Part shown: piece after piece, positions 1 through 10,935 of the stretch | Layout: each line of letters begins with the position of its first letter | How positions within the stretch are numbered: the first letter of the stretch is position 1 | Assembly (NCBI RefSeq): GCF_021018895.1 | Contig: NC_079364.1 | Location: forward strand, 32,401,701 to 32,465,700 | From: Seriola aureovittata | Taxonomy: Eukaryota > Chordata > Actinopteri > Carangiformes > Carangidae | Direction of reading: 5' to 3' | Length of the DNA stretch: 64,000 nucleotides | Notes under the pieces: generated by a model | The model's input: the letters and a program-made list of their open reading frames with translations, nothing else | Told to the model about the DNA's origin: nothing | Database searches by the model: none | Program-made: the position numbers and the translations under genes

Positions 1-490
1 GAAGAGAGTGGAGTGATCAGGGAAATGGCTGCAAAGGGGGCAGGAAACGTTTATTGCCCCTGTGATTTATGGATTATGGGTTTTTAATGGTTTGCTGTGT
101 ACGCCTGCAGATTTTTCTGGGAGAGAGGAATCTGTATCTCAGTGCAGGGCCACAAAAAGAAAATGACGTCTCCATTTTCCTCCTGTAACAAGGTCAACCA
201 CTCTGTGCCCAGCTTCTCCTCTGAGGGGCTCATGAGTTCATTTATTCCCTGGATGTGTTTTAAATATGTCATGTGACATGTATGACCGGTTCGGTGACTG
301 CTGGACAGGAGGTGTCAGCAACCAGCTTCTACCACAAGCAATCAGCAGTGATCATCGGGACAGGAATTATTCTGTAGATCTGGTCTGTGGTTATGTACCG
401 GATTGGTCCACAACATTTGTTTTGACATCCACGTTTATATGTCAGATTTGCACGTCTTAAGACAACATAATATGACGATTTTGACTTCAT
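1..490. other. Unannotated non-coding stretch
   Basis: Short overlapping ORFs occur on both strands but none shows family motifs, splice sites or consistent codon use. I see no recognisable repeat before the duplicated unit that starts near 491. Confidence 0.4.
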
Positions 491-660
491 TCCTTTGCTC
501 ACCAACAGCTCTAAACAAACTGTCTGTGTCCATCGATGTTTCAAACAGAGGTGATGATGCCTTCATGTACACCATCCAAGATCTGTCTTCACCCCTTCTA
601 TCAAGTTTCCTTACAGAGGAAAATGCATTATTTTTGGTGCAGATTTTTTTAACTTGAAAC
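491..660. repeat. Duplicated 170-bp unit, copy A
   Basis: This block is nearly identical to 3173-3349 (same strand), from tcctttgctcaccaacag to aacttgaaac. The copies differ by a few substitutions and a small indel. Flanks diverge abruptly, so it is an interspersed repeat or a local duplication. No family was recognised and it does not look coding. Confidence 0.75.
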
Positions 661-1081
661 ATGCAACATGCTGAAACATTTGTCGACGCAGCACAGCATT
701 AAATATCAGGAGTGCCATGTGTTTGACGCTCTACGCCGCCTGTCAATGAGTGCTTCCCAGTCTCAGAGCAGTAGAGGTATGTATTACTGATGTGTCGGTT
801 GTGAACGAGCTGGCTCTTTAAAGTGAACGATGGGAGCCGGCTCCTGTCCGAGAGCCGTTTTTTTGTATTGTAAATTAATACAAGGCAGACCTCAAGATTT
901 TACTTGGAATAAATTACTACTGCAAACTAAAATAATCCTAACAGTGTTTAAAAGGTCAAATCATGGCTTTAGAGAAATGTTTTTTTCTCCCTTCCCGCTC
1001 TCAGCAGGGAACAGGTGTGCAGCCACAAACTGAGCAGATCAATACTCAGGGTATATACCGTATATATGTATGTATATATAT
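661..1081. other. Non-coding, with a short GAGCCGGCTC-type repeat fragment
   Basis: Around 790-862 there are inverted gagc(t/c)ggctc words separated by a cttta-rich spacer, resembling terminal pieces of dispersed fish hAT-like repeats. The rest of the interval holds nothing I recognise. Confidence 0.3.
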
Positions 1082-1279
1082 TGTCACAGCCTGGCTCAGC
1101 TGCTGGACAACCAGAAAGGGGCGACAACACAAGTTGGCATATAAAGTCCAACAATTTCTTTAGAAAAAAGGAAAACTAGACGTAGGCCGACCAATAACTA
1201 AAGAACAGAAGAAAGGCCACAGCTGCCATCAGGTCAGCTGGGAGCGCTGGATCACCGACGACACTGACAGCCAGAGCAC

Positions 1280-1341
<62 letters not shown>

Positions 1342-1479
1342 ATGGGAATGCCTTTATGGTGCACACCGGGCCCAGGTGTAGCACATCAGGCTGATGAGAT
1401 CCATGTATTCAGCATCTGAAAAGGGAAAACAACAAAAAGAAACAAGGACAACTAGTGCCCTGGTGGAGGGGTCGTCACA
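1082..1479 (-). mobile_element. LTR-like element (solo LTR candidate)
   Basis: Read on the minus strand the block starts TGTGACGACC and ends GGCTGTGACA, the TG...CA pattern of an LTR. Both sides are flanked by atat (1078-1081 and 1480-1483), a possible 4-bp target duplication, but the left flank is itself an AT repeat so this could be chance. A (GA)n tract lies inside. Internal sequence differs from the 57-kb and 63-kb LTRs, so it is probably another family. A non-LTR repeat with inverted ends is the alternative. Confidence 0.4.
1284..1335. repeat. (GA)n microsatellite
   Basis: About 26 units of GA lie inside the LTR-like block. The serine/leucine ORF on the minus strand is simply this repeat translated. 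Confidence 0.95.
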
Positions 1480-1775
1480 ATATGTATAATGTATCATTCA
1501 CGGACAGTGAATACCGTGTGACACTGCTTCAAGGACCAGGTTGGTCATAACTGTGAACAATAACCTCAGTGCTGATAATGTCAGTCTGTTTATTTCCTCT
1601 GGTGGTAGTCACCAACACTGTGGCCTGCAGGGGCTGCTGGGCGGGGCACTGAAGAAGCTTTAAATACTGACACATATTTAACTTTAAAAGCCAGAGCAGC
1701 ACTGGAGAGAAACTCCTGTTCCCTCAAGACCTGCACCAAACTAATGTCAAAACATCTCCAGAATAGCATAGGGTT

Positions 1776-1802
1776 TGTGTCTGTGTGTGTGTGTGTGTTT
1801 GT

Positions 1803-1849
<47 letters not shown>

Positions 1850-1882
1850 CGTGTGTGCATGTGAGTGTGAGTGTGTGTGTGT
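1776..1882. repeat. (GT)n microsatellite, interrupted
   Basis: A long imperfect GT tract with occasional C and A interruptions. Val/Cys and Thr/His ORFs across it are translation artefacts. Confidence 0.95.
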
Positions 1883-2002
1883 GCTCTGAGATGCTGACAC
1901 CAGAGTCCTGGTCCATAAAAAGAAGCACTCTGAGGAGAGTCTGGCTCAAACTGAATAAACACTCACATGAATTCTTGGTCAGCTCTGTCCTACTCTGTGT
2001 GG

Positions 2003-2190
2003 TAAATGGACTATAGTGCTTTTCTAGTCTTATCGATCACTCAAAGTGCTACACATTCACACACGATCAAACCTTGGGGTTCAGTATCTTGTCATTTTGA
2101 AACTTGTCACTTTGAAAAGTGGACGGGAGGAGCCGGGACTCAAACCACCTACATTCTGATTAGTGGAAGACCTCATCTGCCCCTCCATGT
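2003..2190 (-). repeat. LINE/SINE 3'-end-type repeat
   Basis: The block begins aaatggactatagtgctttt and continues with the tctagtctt...cactcaaagtgct and ggaggagccggga...caaaccacct segments that I know from a common dispersed fish repeat, here in inverse orientation. The assignment rests on memory of the consensus, not on a database search. Confidence 0.5.
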
Positions 2191-2239
2191 CATAGGTTAC
2201 CTCTGGGGACACATTTAGACTAAAGACCAGTAAACTGGA

Positions 2240-2400
2240 AATGGCTTGTCCAGTTGGGCAAAGAAGTCATGTCCTCATTTGGGAACCAGCAGATTTTTGG
2301 GTCACAGGTTACGGTCAGGGTAAGACAAGAAGTGTTTCTGGAAATCACTTTAAGTCTATGTAATGTCCCCAAAGGACTGCTAAACCTGTGTGTGTGTGCT
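2240..2400. repeat. Dispersed repeat next to CA/GT tracts
   Basis: Words such as gaagtcatgtcctcatttgg and gtctatgtaatgtcccc match a dispersed fish repeat commonly found beside CA microsatellites. A (CA)n tract lies about 90 bp downstream. Class not determined. Confidence 0.4.
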
Positions 2401-2493
2401 GGTCGTTGATGAATCAGAATAACACGGCTGTGAGTCGCAGGAAGCAGATTGTTCCTGCCAGAGTCCATACAGCAAGAGATATTTTATAACTGT

Positions 2494-2511
2494 AACACAC
2501 ACACACACACG

Positions 2512-2566
<55 letters not shown>
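2494..2566. repeat. (CA)n microsatellite
   Basis: CA tract with a GCGCGC interruption near 2516-2522. Confidence 0.95.
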
Positions 2567-2569
<3 letters not shown>

Positions 2570-2676
2570 CCACATGAGCCAGGTACAGGGTCTCTGAGCA
2601 GCAGACACAGAGAAGAGCTACATGTGCGTCTCCTCTTCACACCTGTCAGTTCTTTGCTATGATGGATCACCTCTGC

Positions 2677-2678
<2 letters not shown>

Positions 2679-2719
<41 letters not shown>
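2679..2719. repeat. (GT)n microsatellite
   Basis: About 20 GT units. Confidence 0.95.
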
Positions 2720-2721
<2 letters not shown>

Positions 2722-3172
2722 GACTGGGGGACCAAGCCAGGTTGTGGCACTATGGTTTCAACAGATCAGAACTGTGTTGTGCCTGATGACCCGCCTAATC
2801 AGGGCCACAGGTCTGTCTCCTAGGAAACACTCACTCTCTGCTGTTACTTCATACACAACAGCCACACAACACTGTTTCACCATGAAACATGGACTTAAGT
2901 TTTTTATTTATGAAGGCTTAGCAATCATCCATTTATTATTTGTATCTGCCTATCCCAGCATGCACTGGGTGGAGGGCCAAATATTGATCATGTACCATAA
3001 CCCAGATTCTATGAGTATAAGCTCCGCCCTCTAAGAGCTGTCTCTTTGGGTTTATCCCCTTGAGAGGACTTGCTTTCCCGCCCTGCGCCCAGCACTGGGC
3101 CCAGTTTTAGCATCAGCAGCTGTTTACTTACCAGTCTAAAAGAGACATTGTGAGTTTAGCATCAAACTTCTT

Positions 3173-3349
3173 TCCTTTGCTCACCAACAGCTCTAAACAA
3201 ACTGTCTTTGTCTCCATCGATGATCTGTTTCAAACAGAGGTGATGATGCCTTCATGTACACCATCCAAGATCTGTCTTCACCCCTTCTATCAAGTTTCCT
3301 TACAGAGGAAAATGTATTATTTTTGGTGCAGATTTTGTTAACTTGAAAC
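3173..3349. repeat. Duplicated 170-bp unit, copy B
   Basis: Second copy of the unit at 491-660 in direct orientation, 2.5 kb away. Differences are a few substitutions plus an extra few bases near the tctccatcgatga segment. Confidence 0.75.
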
Positions 3350-3635
3350 GGATTAATGGAAATTAGTGAATGAGGTAAAAATATAGACATGTAACTGATC
3401 AAACAGTAACTACATAATAATTCGGTCAATAATTCAGTTATATAACATAGGTCTAGTCAGTTTTAGACACTCCAATGTACAAAGGTTACAGATAATAACT
3501 TTAATGTCTCTGTAATATTAAATTATGTTTATACTTCTCTCACAGGAGTTAACCTGTTCACAGTCTGTGGATACTTCTCATGTGGAGTCACAGTGAGGCT
3601 AACACAGTTTTCTCTGCTAGCTATAACGAGGTCAA

Positions 3636-3860
3636 ATGAGCGATCCTAAAAGAAAAGAAAACATCGTACGCAATCAGTCCTACCCTGAGGCAAGCACCAG
3701 TGACCCTTGTCACCTACAGCCTTTACCAGATTCTCCAATATGTAGCCCAGCTCCAAAAAAAGAGCAGCACAATGATCTCTCATTGTGTGAGCTGCATGAG
3801 AACAATATAAATCTCTCACTATCAGAATATATCAAAGAGCAGACGAGCTTGAGAACATGA
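3636..3860 (+). CDS. Unrecognised 74-codon ORF
   Basis: A 74-codon ORF begins MSDPKRKENI and ends SEYIKEQTSLRT. Composition is protein-like (basic N terminus, Ser/Pro-rich middle, acidic/amphipathic end) and it is not built from a simple repeat. It has no zinc finger, signal peptide or membrane segment. A GT donor is not obvious at its end. I do not recognise it; it could be the first exon of a transposon-derived gene or a chance ORF. Confidence 0.2.
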   Translation: MSDPKRKENIVRNQSYPEASTSDPCHLQPLPDSPICSPAPKKEQHNDLSLCELHENNINLSLSEYIKEQTSLRT

Positions 3861-4879
3861 TACACATCATCATCAACATTGAATATTTAAAATGTCACAA
3901 GAACTTAGAGTCATTAAAATGAAGAGGACATGCTGCTGGAACGATATGAAACACATTTATTTTGTGACTTTGATTTGATATGTTTTTCTCCCTCCCTTCA
4001 CTTCCTGTTGGTAAACAAAGAAATAATGTTGGGTCACACCTGATGAAGATTTAGAATCATCATCATGTCATGACAGGCCAGATAACTTGTGAGTCACCAC
4101 TGAGCTCTGTGTTTATCCATGTAAACCTGTTAGCATTAGCTCTTTTCATGTTTGTTTGTTCACCGTTCTTCTATCTTATTCTTTTTTCTATTTTATGGCG
4201 GTTATTTACCCTTTTTGTAATGCTCCCAGGCGTTCCCCTGGTAACCATGGTAACCCGATGTTTAACATCACATCGTTAAGAACACCTTGCACTGAGAGCT
4301 GCCTCCCATCTCTTCAGCCAGGCTCCTGCTTTAACAGCTACAGATCCCATGTGGGAATAAATGTCAGACCTTTCAGGTGAGGTGACTTGTTCTTCCTGTT
4401 TCTGTTGTGTTCACACATGAGAGGATGCTCCTGTAATGAATGATAGTCAGAGCAAAACAACAGGAGAAGACATGAGCAGCAGCGAGCAGCATTAAAACAA
4501 CAGGACTGCTGGGAAAATAGGAACGAGACAACAAAGAAACATGAGGGGAAGACGAGAGGAACGAAGTCTGGAATAAAGAATATGTTCTATGTAATGTTCT
4601 GTGTTTCCACAGAGTGATGTCATGTGAATAAAGCTGGGTGTTCTCCTCTCATGACATCATTCCAATTAAAGATGGTGACAGATTTCCAGCATCTTGCATC
4701 CATCACAGTAGTCATTGTAGTATTTAATCGAAGGTGACAAGGGCGTCTGGTGCATGTAATGACAATGATATCTGACAGCGGCCATGTATCAGGGGTTTTT
4801 GGAAGATAATAGTCTTTAATGTTTGTGGGTGTCATGTGACTACTCATGTCATGTCATATGACTTAAATGCAGAAATAGG
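3861..4879. other. Unannotated non-coding stretch
   Basis: Moderately AT-rich DNA with only short overlapping ORFs. I see no repeat or gene signature. Confidence 0.4.
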
Positions 4880-5188
4880 CTGTGTCTGAAATTACTCACT
4901 ACTTACTATCTAGTCCACTATATAGTGAGTTTGTCATTTTGTAGTACTGTCTGAATGTATAGTCAGAATTATTATACCTGATATAGTGGACTCATGGTAT
5001 CCCACAATGCAACACAAAATGTGGTGCACAACCAATGGTCAAGTTAAAAGACAGAAAAACGGTGCATCGAAAATGATCCCAGTAGTGTCTGAATGTGTTT
5101 TTTCATTGTACTGATGAGCTCTCTATAGTCCTGTACATAGAACTGCGTGGAGAGTGAGGAGGGAATGAGTGAGTGGTTTCAGACACAC
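4880..5188. mobile_element. Non-autonomous inverted-repeat element (MITE-like)
   Basis: The left end ctgtgtctgaaattactcac and the right end gtgagtggtttcagacacac are inverted copies with few mismatches, giving about 20-bp terminal inverted repeats around a 309-bp element. The interior is AT-rich, with repeated actatatagtg words and no ORF. This resembles a dispersed fish MITE. No clear target duplication is visible at the ends. Confidence 0.7.
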
Positions 5189-6284
5189 GTGGTGTTTCTG
5201 TGTCACTGTGTTAAATATTGTTTTGTTAAATAGTCTGAAAAACCATCTCATGTGAGCGTATAAATGTTTTTAATTCATGTGTTTCCATTACTCATTTTTA
5301 AGTTCTCAGTTTCAAATGGCTCCTGAAGCAGGTTAGTTACACACTCACACACACACTCACACACACACATACACACACTGATCACAGTGAGTGTGGTCAG
5401 TGCAGTTACCTGGTGCATAGGAAGCTGAGACTGAGCTCAGTCTCCTCCTGGTCACCTGAAGGCGTCACCTGAAGGCGTGGTGAACTGGATGTGGCAATGC
5501 TGATTCGTCATGAAACACAAACACACAGCAGAACAAACTGAGGCTCCCAGGGGCCCGACAGTTCACTGAACAATGTTCTCAGCCTGGGAGGACATGAAAC
5601 ATTGATGAGAGAGAACACATCAGTCCTCACACTGAAGAGCACGCACAGAGAAAACACATCAGCCTCTCCATAATTCATCGCTCCACCCCCACACACCTTC
5701 TTGGTCTGCCAGGTGTGCACACACATACACACACAATAATAGTAAATATAGTTGTGAGGACACTCAGTGATATGGTGCATCCATGCATTAAGTGATAGTT
5801 CAGGTTTTCTGATGTGGGGTTGTATGAGGTACTGATCTATAGTCAGTGTGTTACCTGCAGTAGATTCAGATCAGTTCTCAGTTTAGAGAAGAAGCAGGAG
5901 ATTAACAGAAGGTGTACAAGTGAATTGACAGGAGCAGGCACCACAGCCACACCCAGCAGGAAGGACACACACACAGACACAAACACAATTAGAGAGACTG
6001 ACTGAGGACAAACAAACCACATAAGAGGAAACTGCAGGAAAACAAAATGGGAGAGAACAACCGGACTCTAACAAAACTGACCAACAGGTCCTAAACAATC
6101 ATACAAGTAATTTATCCCTACACTCTGATACACCTCATGGGAGCATACCGGCACGCTGAACCATTGTCGTCATGGTTACAAAAGTAAACACATGGTTAAT
6201 GATGTGGAACTAATCGATCACTTTCACACTGGAAATAAACAGTGGTCTCCTGTCAGGAAGTCAGTGTACTTCATGTATATGTAC
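5189..6284. other. Non-coding with CA tract and a dispersed repeat
   Basis: A short (CA)n tract lies at 5340-5378 and a cctgaaggcgt duplication at about 5456-5477. About 5745-5890 holds words (gttgtgaggacact; tgtggggttgtatgaggtac) known to me from dispersed fish repeats. No gene evidence. Confidence 0.35.
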
Positions 6285-6556
6285 CTCTTCCTGTGCGTCT
6301 ACCTTTTCATCTGTGTGTGAACCTCTTCCTGTGTGTGTGTACCTCTTCCTCTGTGTTTGTACCTCTTCCTGTGTGTGTGTACCTCTTCCTCTGTGTTTGT
6401 ACCTCTTCCTGTGTGTGCACCTCTTCCTGTGAGTCTACCTTTTCCTCTGTGTTTGTACCTCTTCCTGTGCGTCTACCTTTTCCTCTGCGTGTGTGTACCT
6501 CTTCCTCTGTGTGTGTACCTTTTCCTGTGTGTGTACATCTTCCTGTATGTGTACCT
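6285..6556. repeat. Minisatellite of gtacctcttcctgtgtgt-type units
   Basis: Tandem units of roughly 18 bp, partly organised as 36-bp dimers, alternate tacctcttcct with gtgtgtg or ctgtgtttg variants for about 270 bp. All three + frames are open through it, which explains the two long Cys/Val/Leu/Pro ORFs here; they are not genes. Confidence 0.9.
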
Positions 6557-6794
6557 CATGACTCATCCTCATCTTGCTGATGCTTCTCAGGCTGCGGTCG
6601 AAAAGTCCTGTGGTCAAAGATGTGAAGGAAAATCCAGAAGTGGAGTGTTGAGCCTCAGTCTACTGAGCCACTCTGGTTTCCCGGCTGCTCAGGAACTGCA
6701 GGCAAGAGGAGGAGCGCTTCCAATACACTGAGCCTCGCCTCCATTACAGCAAATAAACTACTTTCATTCCATGTATCATTATTACTAAAGGAGG

Positions 6795-7048
6795 CAGAGG
6801 AATAACTAAACACACAGAGCAGGGAGAGCAGGAGAGAGAGAGGGAGAGAGAGAGAAGTCATCGGTAACGAGGCTTCGTACTAACGACTATGACCAACTCT
6901 ACATATCAAACAGAGGGAGTTAGACATAAAGACCTGCCTCTAATAAAGTCTGTTATGAGACAGCCCGTCTCGGGCCCCGGTGGTTCACCTGGTGGAGCAC
7001 GTGACATTTGGTCTTAGTCCTTGCTGTGACTCTTTGCTGCGTGTCTTC

Positions 7049-7085
<37 letters not shown>

Positions 7086-7268
7086 ACTATTACTTAACAA
7101 TTACTATTATTAAGGCAAAAGCCTGAAAAGATAACTTTAGAAAAAGAAAGATATTGTGTCTCTTCTAACTTTCTCTCTGAGTGATCATGTTACAGTAAAT
7201 ACAGCTGAAATCACAACTCAGTCTAGTCTTTTATTTATGTGTTTGGTGATTCTGTCAGACAATGTCAA
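6795..7268. repeat. Dispersed repeat, copy 1, interrupted by a SINE
   Basis: Segments 6795-6960 and about 7150-7268 match 43161-43330 and 43415-43530 closely, for example gaggcttcgtactaacgact and gtgatcatgttacagt. Copy 1 carries a SINE at 6970-7147 in place of about 80 bp seen in copy 2. The family is not identified and no ORF is conserved. Confidence 0.75.
6970..7147 (+). mobile_element. tRNA-derived SINE
   Basis: The head has an A-box-like tggttcacctgg, followed by the ctttgctgc...tcttcctctctc segment and the tail aaggcaaaa...aaagataacttta of a common fish tRNA-derived SINE. The B box is degraded or lost. A (TC)n tract lies inside at 7049-7085. It sits inside the repeat at 6795-7268. Confidence 0.65.
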
Positions 7269-7512
7269 TTATAAAATCAGGATTTGACCAGATCCAGACA
7301 TGTACTAGGTTTTGACCTAGTCTAATTTTCACTATTTGGTCCTTTTCCTAGTTTTTGTGCTAAGCTAGGTTAACACTACCATCTGTAGTATTGTACTGAC
7401 GCAGTGACATCAGGCCTCTCAGGAGACAAATGAGCATGTTCACTCAAAACCTGCATGATCTCTTTAAATTACATGAGTGAAACACTAATTACCTTACATT
7501 ATACTAAAATTT

Positions 7513-7695
7513 TTCGCTCACCTGGTAGAGTCTGTATCATGAAAGCTTAGTCCTAACCACTTTGGCCTGGGTTCAAGTCCAACCAATAGCCCTTTGCTGC
7601 ATGTCATCCTCTCTCTGTTCCTCTCTCTCTCTCCCTCTCCCTGTCACTGTCGCTTCCAAAATGAAGCCAAAAAATAATAAATAATAAAAAACATA
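7513..7695 (+). mobile_element. tRNA-derived SINE, second copy
   Basis: A-box region cgctcacctggtagag (about 7515-7530) and an excellent B box ggttcaagtcc (7570-7580) precede the same ccctttgctgcatgtcatcc body and an A-rich tail (to about 7695). It belongs to the same SINE type as 6970-7147. It is not a functional tRNA because no acceptor-stem pairing follows. Confidence 0.75.
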
Positions 7696-8622
7696 CCTTT
7701 TCCCACCAACTTTATTTTTGTTTGTCTGCATATAGGCCCTTAGTGCCTTAACCATGACAACAGATCATGTATCTGTAGTTTACACATGAATATAAAAGAC
7801 TGTAAATGTCTTATAATAAGTGACCTAACACTGGTTGTTATAAATGTTTATGGACAGATGCAGGTGTTTCCTCAGCTCTCTCACCTGTGCCTCTCTCTCT
7901 GAAAACCCTTAATCATGATTATGAACAGCCTCTGCAGAATGAGGACTCACACTAACAGTAATAACAGCTCCGATCACTCATCACTCTCCAAACTGAATCA
8001 AATCAAACAGCTTTGATTAGGTCTTTCATATGCAGTCAGTGTGGGTCCACAGGCATGAAGGCAGAGCTTTGTGCCCCCCGCCCTCCTCCAGGATCTGGAG
8101 CGCTGGTCTACGTCATTCAGCCGACTCGCCACGGGCAGCTACCTGTGGCCCTTCATTATGACCCCATTCAGTCAGCCCGGCTCCCTGCCAGCATCGCTCC
8201 CATTGCCTCTGCTCACAGAACCGGAAAAGACCCACAACAGCTCCTAATCATCACCGCTCCACAGTCTCCGCAATCTGCTGAGGAGATTATGTCTCTGAAA
8301 GCAGAGAGAGAAAAGAGTGTGTCCAAAGAGAGAGAGATCAGAGAGAGAGAGAGAGAGAGAGCGAGTGTACAGTAGATCTACTGCTGCTACAGAAATAAAA
8401 CCTGAGGAAAATAGAGAAAGAGTTTCTGAATGTTAAACAGAGCAAGAGGAGGATTCATTCGTTTCCTATTACATAAAACTAGTGGAAGTTAATATGTTAT
8501 TATGTTAAATTACATGACAGAACTGAAACACACACATTTTTTAATGAACGACACAGTTGTGTTAGGGAACAAAATATGAAAGCGAAATTGAAGTGTGTGA
8601 AATTTGTTTTTGGGTGCTGTGC

Positions 8623-8655
<33 letters not shown>

Positions 8656-8957
8656 TGAGTGATGGAGCTCCAAGGGACTGTCCGGTCATCCATCCATTGT
8701 TGTTGTTTCGTTTGTGGGTTTTTTATTTATTGGGTCTGATGTTTGAGGTCTGATTCCCCTCAGACCCTTACAGAGAGGACTGATCCACTGTGGGTCTGAC
8801 CTCTTCATAAAACCTGTTTTATTATTGACTTTGTTGGGGGGAGGAACACCGACTGCTGACTTAAGGAGATCCATCCCCCAAATCAGCCCACACCAGCTGC
8901 ACAGGACAAGGTGGAGCACCATTCTGACTGTAGCCTATAGTATTTATACATTTAGGA
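7696..8957. other. Mostly non-coding; GC-richer island at 8030-8300
   Basis: A 120-codon + ORF (8013-8375) covers a GC-richer island and runs into a (GA)n tract near 8335-8362. Its first part is not repetitive but has no recognised domain and no clear donor site. It may be chance or part of a conserved non-coding island. A (GT)n tract lies at 8622-8647. Confidence 0.3.
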
Positions 8958-9072
8958 AATATCACATGAGAGGGAGTGATGTTGTACTGAATATCAACAT
9001 GTCTGTGATTCTGGAAGAAGACAATCACAGCCGTGCTGATATTCAGTACATCACTCCTTCTCGTGTGATATT
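8958..9072. mobile_element. Hairpin (inverted-repeat) element
   Basis: The left arm (8958-9010) and right arm (9023-9072) are inverted copies over about 50 bp with few mismatches. Both carry atatcaca(t/c)gag, gagtgatgt, tactgaatatca and ctgtgatt or complements, around a 12-base loop. This looks like a foldback MITE. No coding content; it would form a strong hairpin in single-stranded DNA or RNA. Confidence 0.8.
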
Positions 9073-10815
9073 GCTTTTATACAACAGTTGTACGAGCGCC
9101 ATATTAGTTAAATAAGTAGGAGAGGTACTGGACTGTTGCTCAGCAACACATAAACATTATCCTGACCTGCACAGTGCACACTAGCTTGCTACTTTGTCTA
9201 CTCGTTACCTGAAGTATCCAGGCTTCTTCCCTTCATCCTCTCCTGACGACCAGACATCATTTAATACAAATGTTATTTCTGGAAATATTGTCGTCGATGA
9301 CCATTAATCTAATGCTAATTAATGGTTAATAGAACACCTGGAACTGTGTGCTGAGTTGGGTCTGGCTTTGGACAGGAACACAGCAAGGAGTCACGCTTTG
9401 CCACTTCCCTTACAAATGCTGAATATACTGGTTTTCACGGCAAAAGGGGCATTTCAGAAGGAACTGGCAGACTGATCCGAACTGTGCCAGCCATCATTGA
9501 GCTGCACCATCATTCATATGTCATCCAGGTGTACAAAGTTCCCAAACAATGTGGTTGAACAGGCTAATATTAAAGCACAATTTGCAATGTGCCTGATCGA
9601 AGTGATTAACTGTGTTGTTGATTAAGTGTTGGTGAAGAGGTCCAGACTCATACTCTGGTCCAGACCTGGACTTCTGACCCAGGAGGACCCAGACCCTGGA
9701 CACTTAGATGTTCCAGTAAATGAAACTTCCATTCAGACCTGGCTGAATGTAATTGGTCAACCATGATGTCCAATCAATCCGATCGATCAATCAATTTCAT
9801 TAACTGTGCGGCTCTTCAATCCCACCTCATTGACTCCTTCAGCCACACTCCCATTCCATTTTTTTCTTTTGATGTTTCTGCCAGAGGAACCAGTAGCAGA
9901 TCAATGTTTTTCTGTTTTTCCCCTCGGACAGCAGGACCTCCACCTCACACCTCACAGGTTCACATCCAGAGTCCAGGTTTACACTGAGTGTTGTTAGCTT
10001 TCGTTAGAGCACCACACCACACAGAGGTGAGCTCTTCACCTGAGGAACTTCCTTCTTTCAAGTCATCCTCACAGCTAACCATTAGAGGAAGGTGCTTCTA
10101 TCATTCTTCTGTGGTCTGTAGTTTTCTATTCTTCTTTTATTTCAAAAAATGGAAGTGTTTGGACATAAGTGTGATGACATAGTGAAATGTCACCGCACAC
10201 CTCCATCTCTCTCTGCGTTCATGTTCTTTAATATCCTTTAATGTCAGCTGTCTGTTCATTCTGTTCTCTCTCCTCATACTGAGCCAGAGGAGCTTCATGA
10301 CACATGATCCCACAGGACTATCAGCAGGCTGCACACCTGTACAAAGCTGTGAGAGCTTGGAAAGCCACAATAATGTATTTCAGTATGGACACACGAACAA
10401 ACTGAGTCAATGCGTTCACTGAACGAGCTCATACCTTTGGTGAATGGTGAACTGAACGTTGCTAATGCTCATGACAGCTCACACACATGCCGGTGTGTGT
10501 GTGTGTGTGGGGGGCACCAAAGAGCTCTTTGCCAACCTCCAAAAAACATCAGAAGAAAAACTTTATTCATCTCAATCAGTGGTGGAGACTGAACCAGTCT
10601 GTTGTCTGGTTTATAAATGCTGCATCATTTGGTTCATGCAGCATAAATAAAATAGAGTTCACCTGTTGATGCATCTGCACTGAAGAAGAGGGACACATAG
10701 TTCACCTGTTTACTGTTGAACAGGTATGTGCTGACAGTTAGCTTAGTTAGCTTTTTAGCTTCTTTGCTAGTTTTTCCATTACAACAGATGTACCATTCCT
10801 ACAATAGCGTGTCTA
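9073..10815. other. Unannotated non-coding stretch
   Basis: Short overlapping ORFs only; a small (GT)n tract at 10493-10510. I recognise neither genes nor repeats here. Confidence 0.4.
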
Positions 10816-10935
10816 CCCAGCACACATGCCCATTTGGGACCAGTCTTGGGCCACTGTGGGCAAAAAACAGGGTCCAGAGTGGGCTGCTGTTACCAGTGTG
10901 AAATGCCCACAATGGGCACATGGGACTTTGGAGCC
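10816..10935. repeat. GTGGGC-rich palindromic repeat, left cluster
   Basis: Repeated gggcc/tgggc words in both orientations (tgcccatttggg, ccactgtgggc, gcccacaatgggc) resemble the terminal part of a dispersed fish DNA element. A related cluster lies at 12120-12345 in opposite orientation, so the pair may bound one non-autonomous element. Confidence 0.4.

Noticed and set aside
1590..1962. Thr/His and Val/Cys ORFs of 70-119 codons
   Set aside because: They are translations of the (GT)n/(CA)n tract in different frames.
6242..6731. Two overlapping Cys/Val/Leu/Pro-rich ORFs (112 and 132 codons)
   Set aside because: Both come from the 18/36-bp minisatellite, which keeps several frames open at once.
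7515..7580. Possible tRNA gene (good A and B boxes)
   Set aside because: No acceptor or anticodon stems fit; body and tail are those of a SINE.
8013..8375. 120-codon ORF as a gene
   Set aside because: No motif, no clear splice donor, and it ends inside a (GA)n tract; kept only as a possible constrained island.
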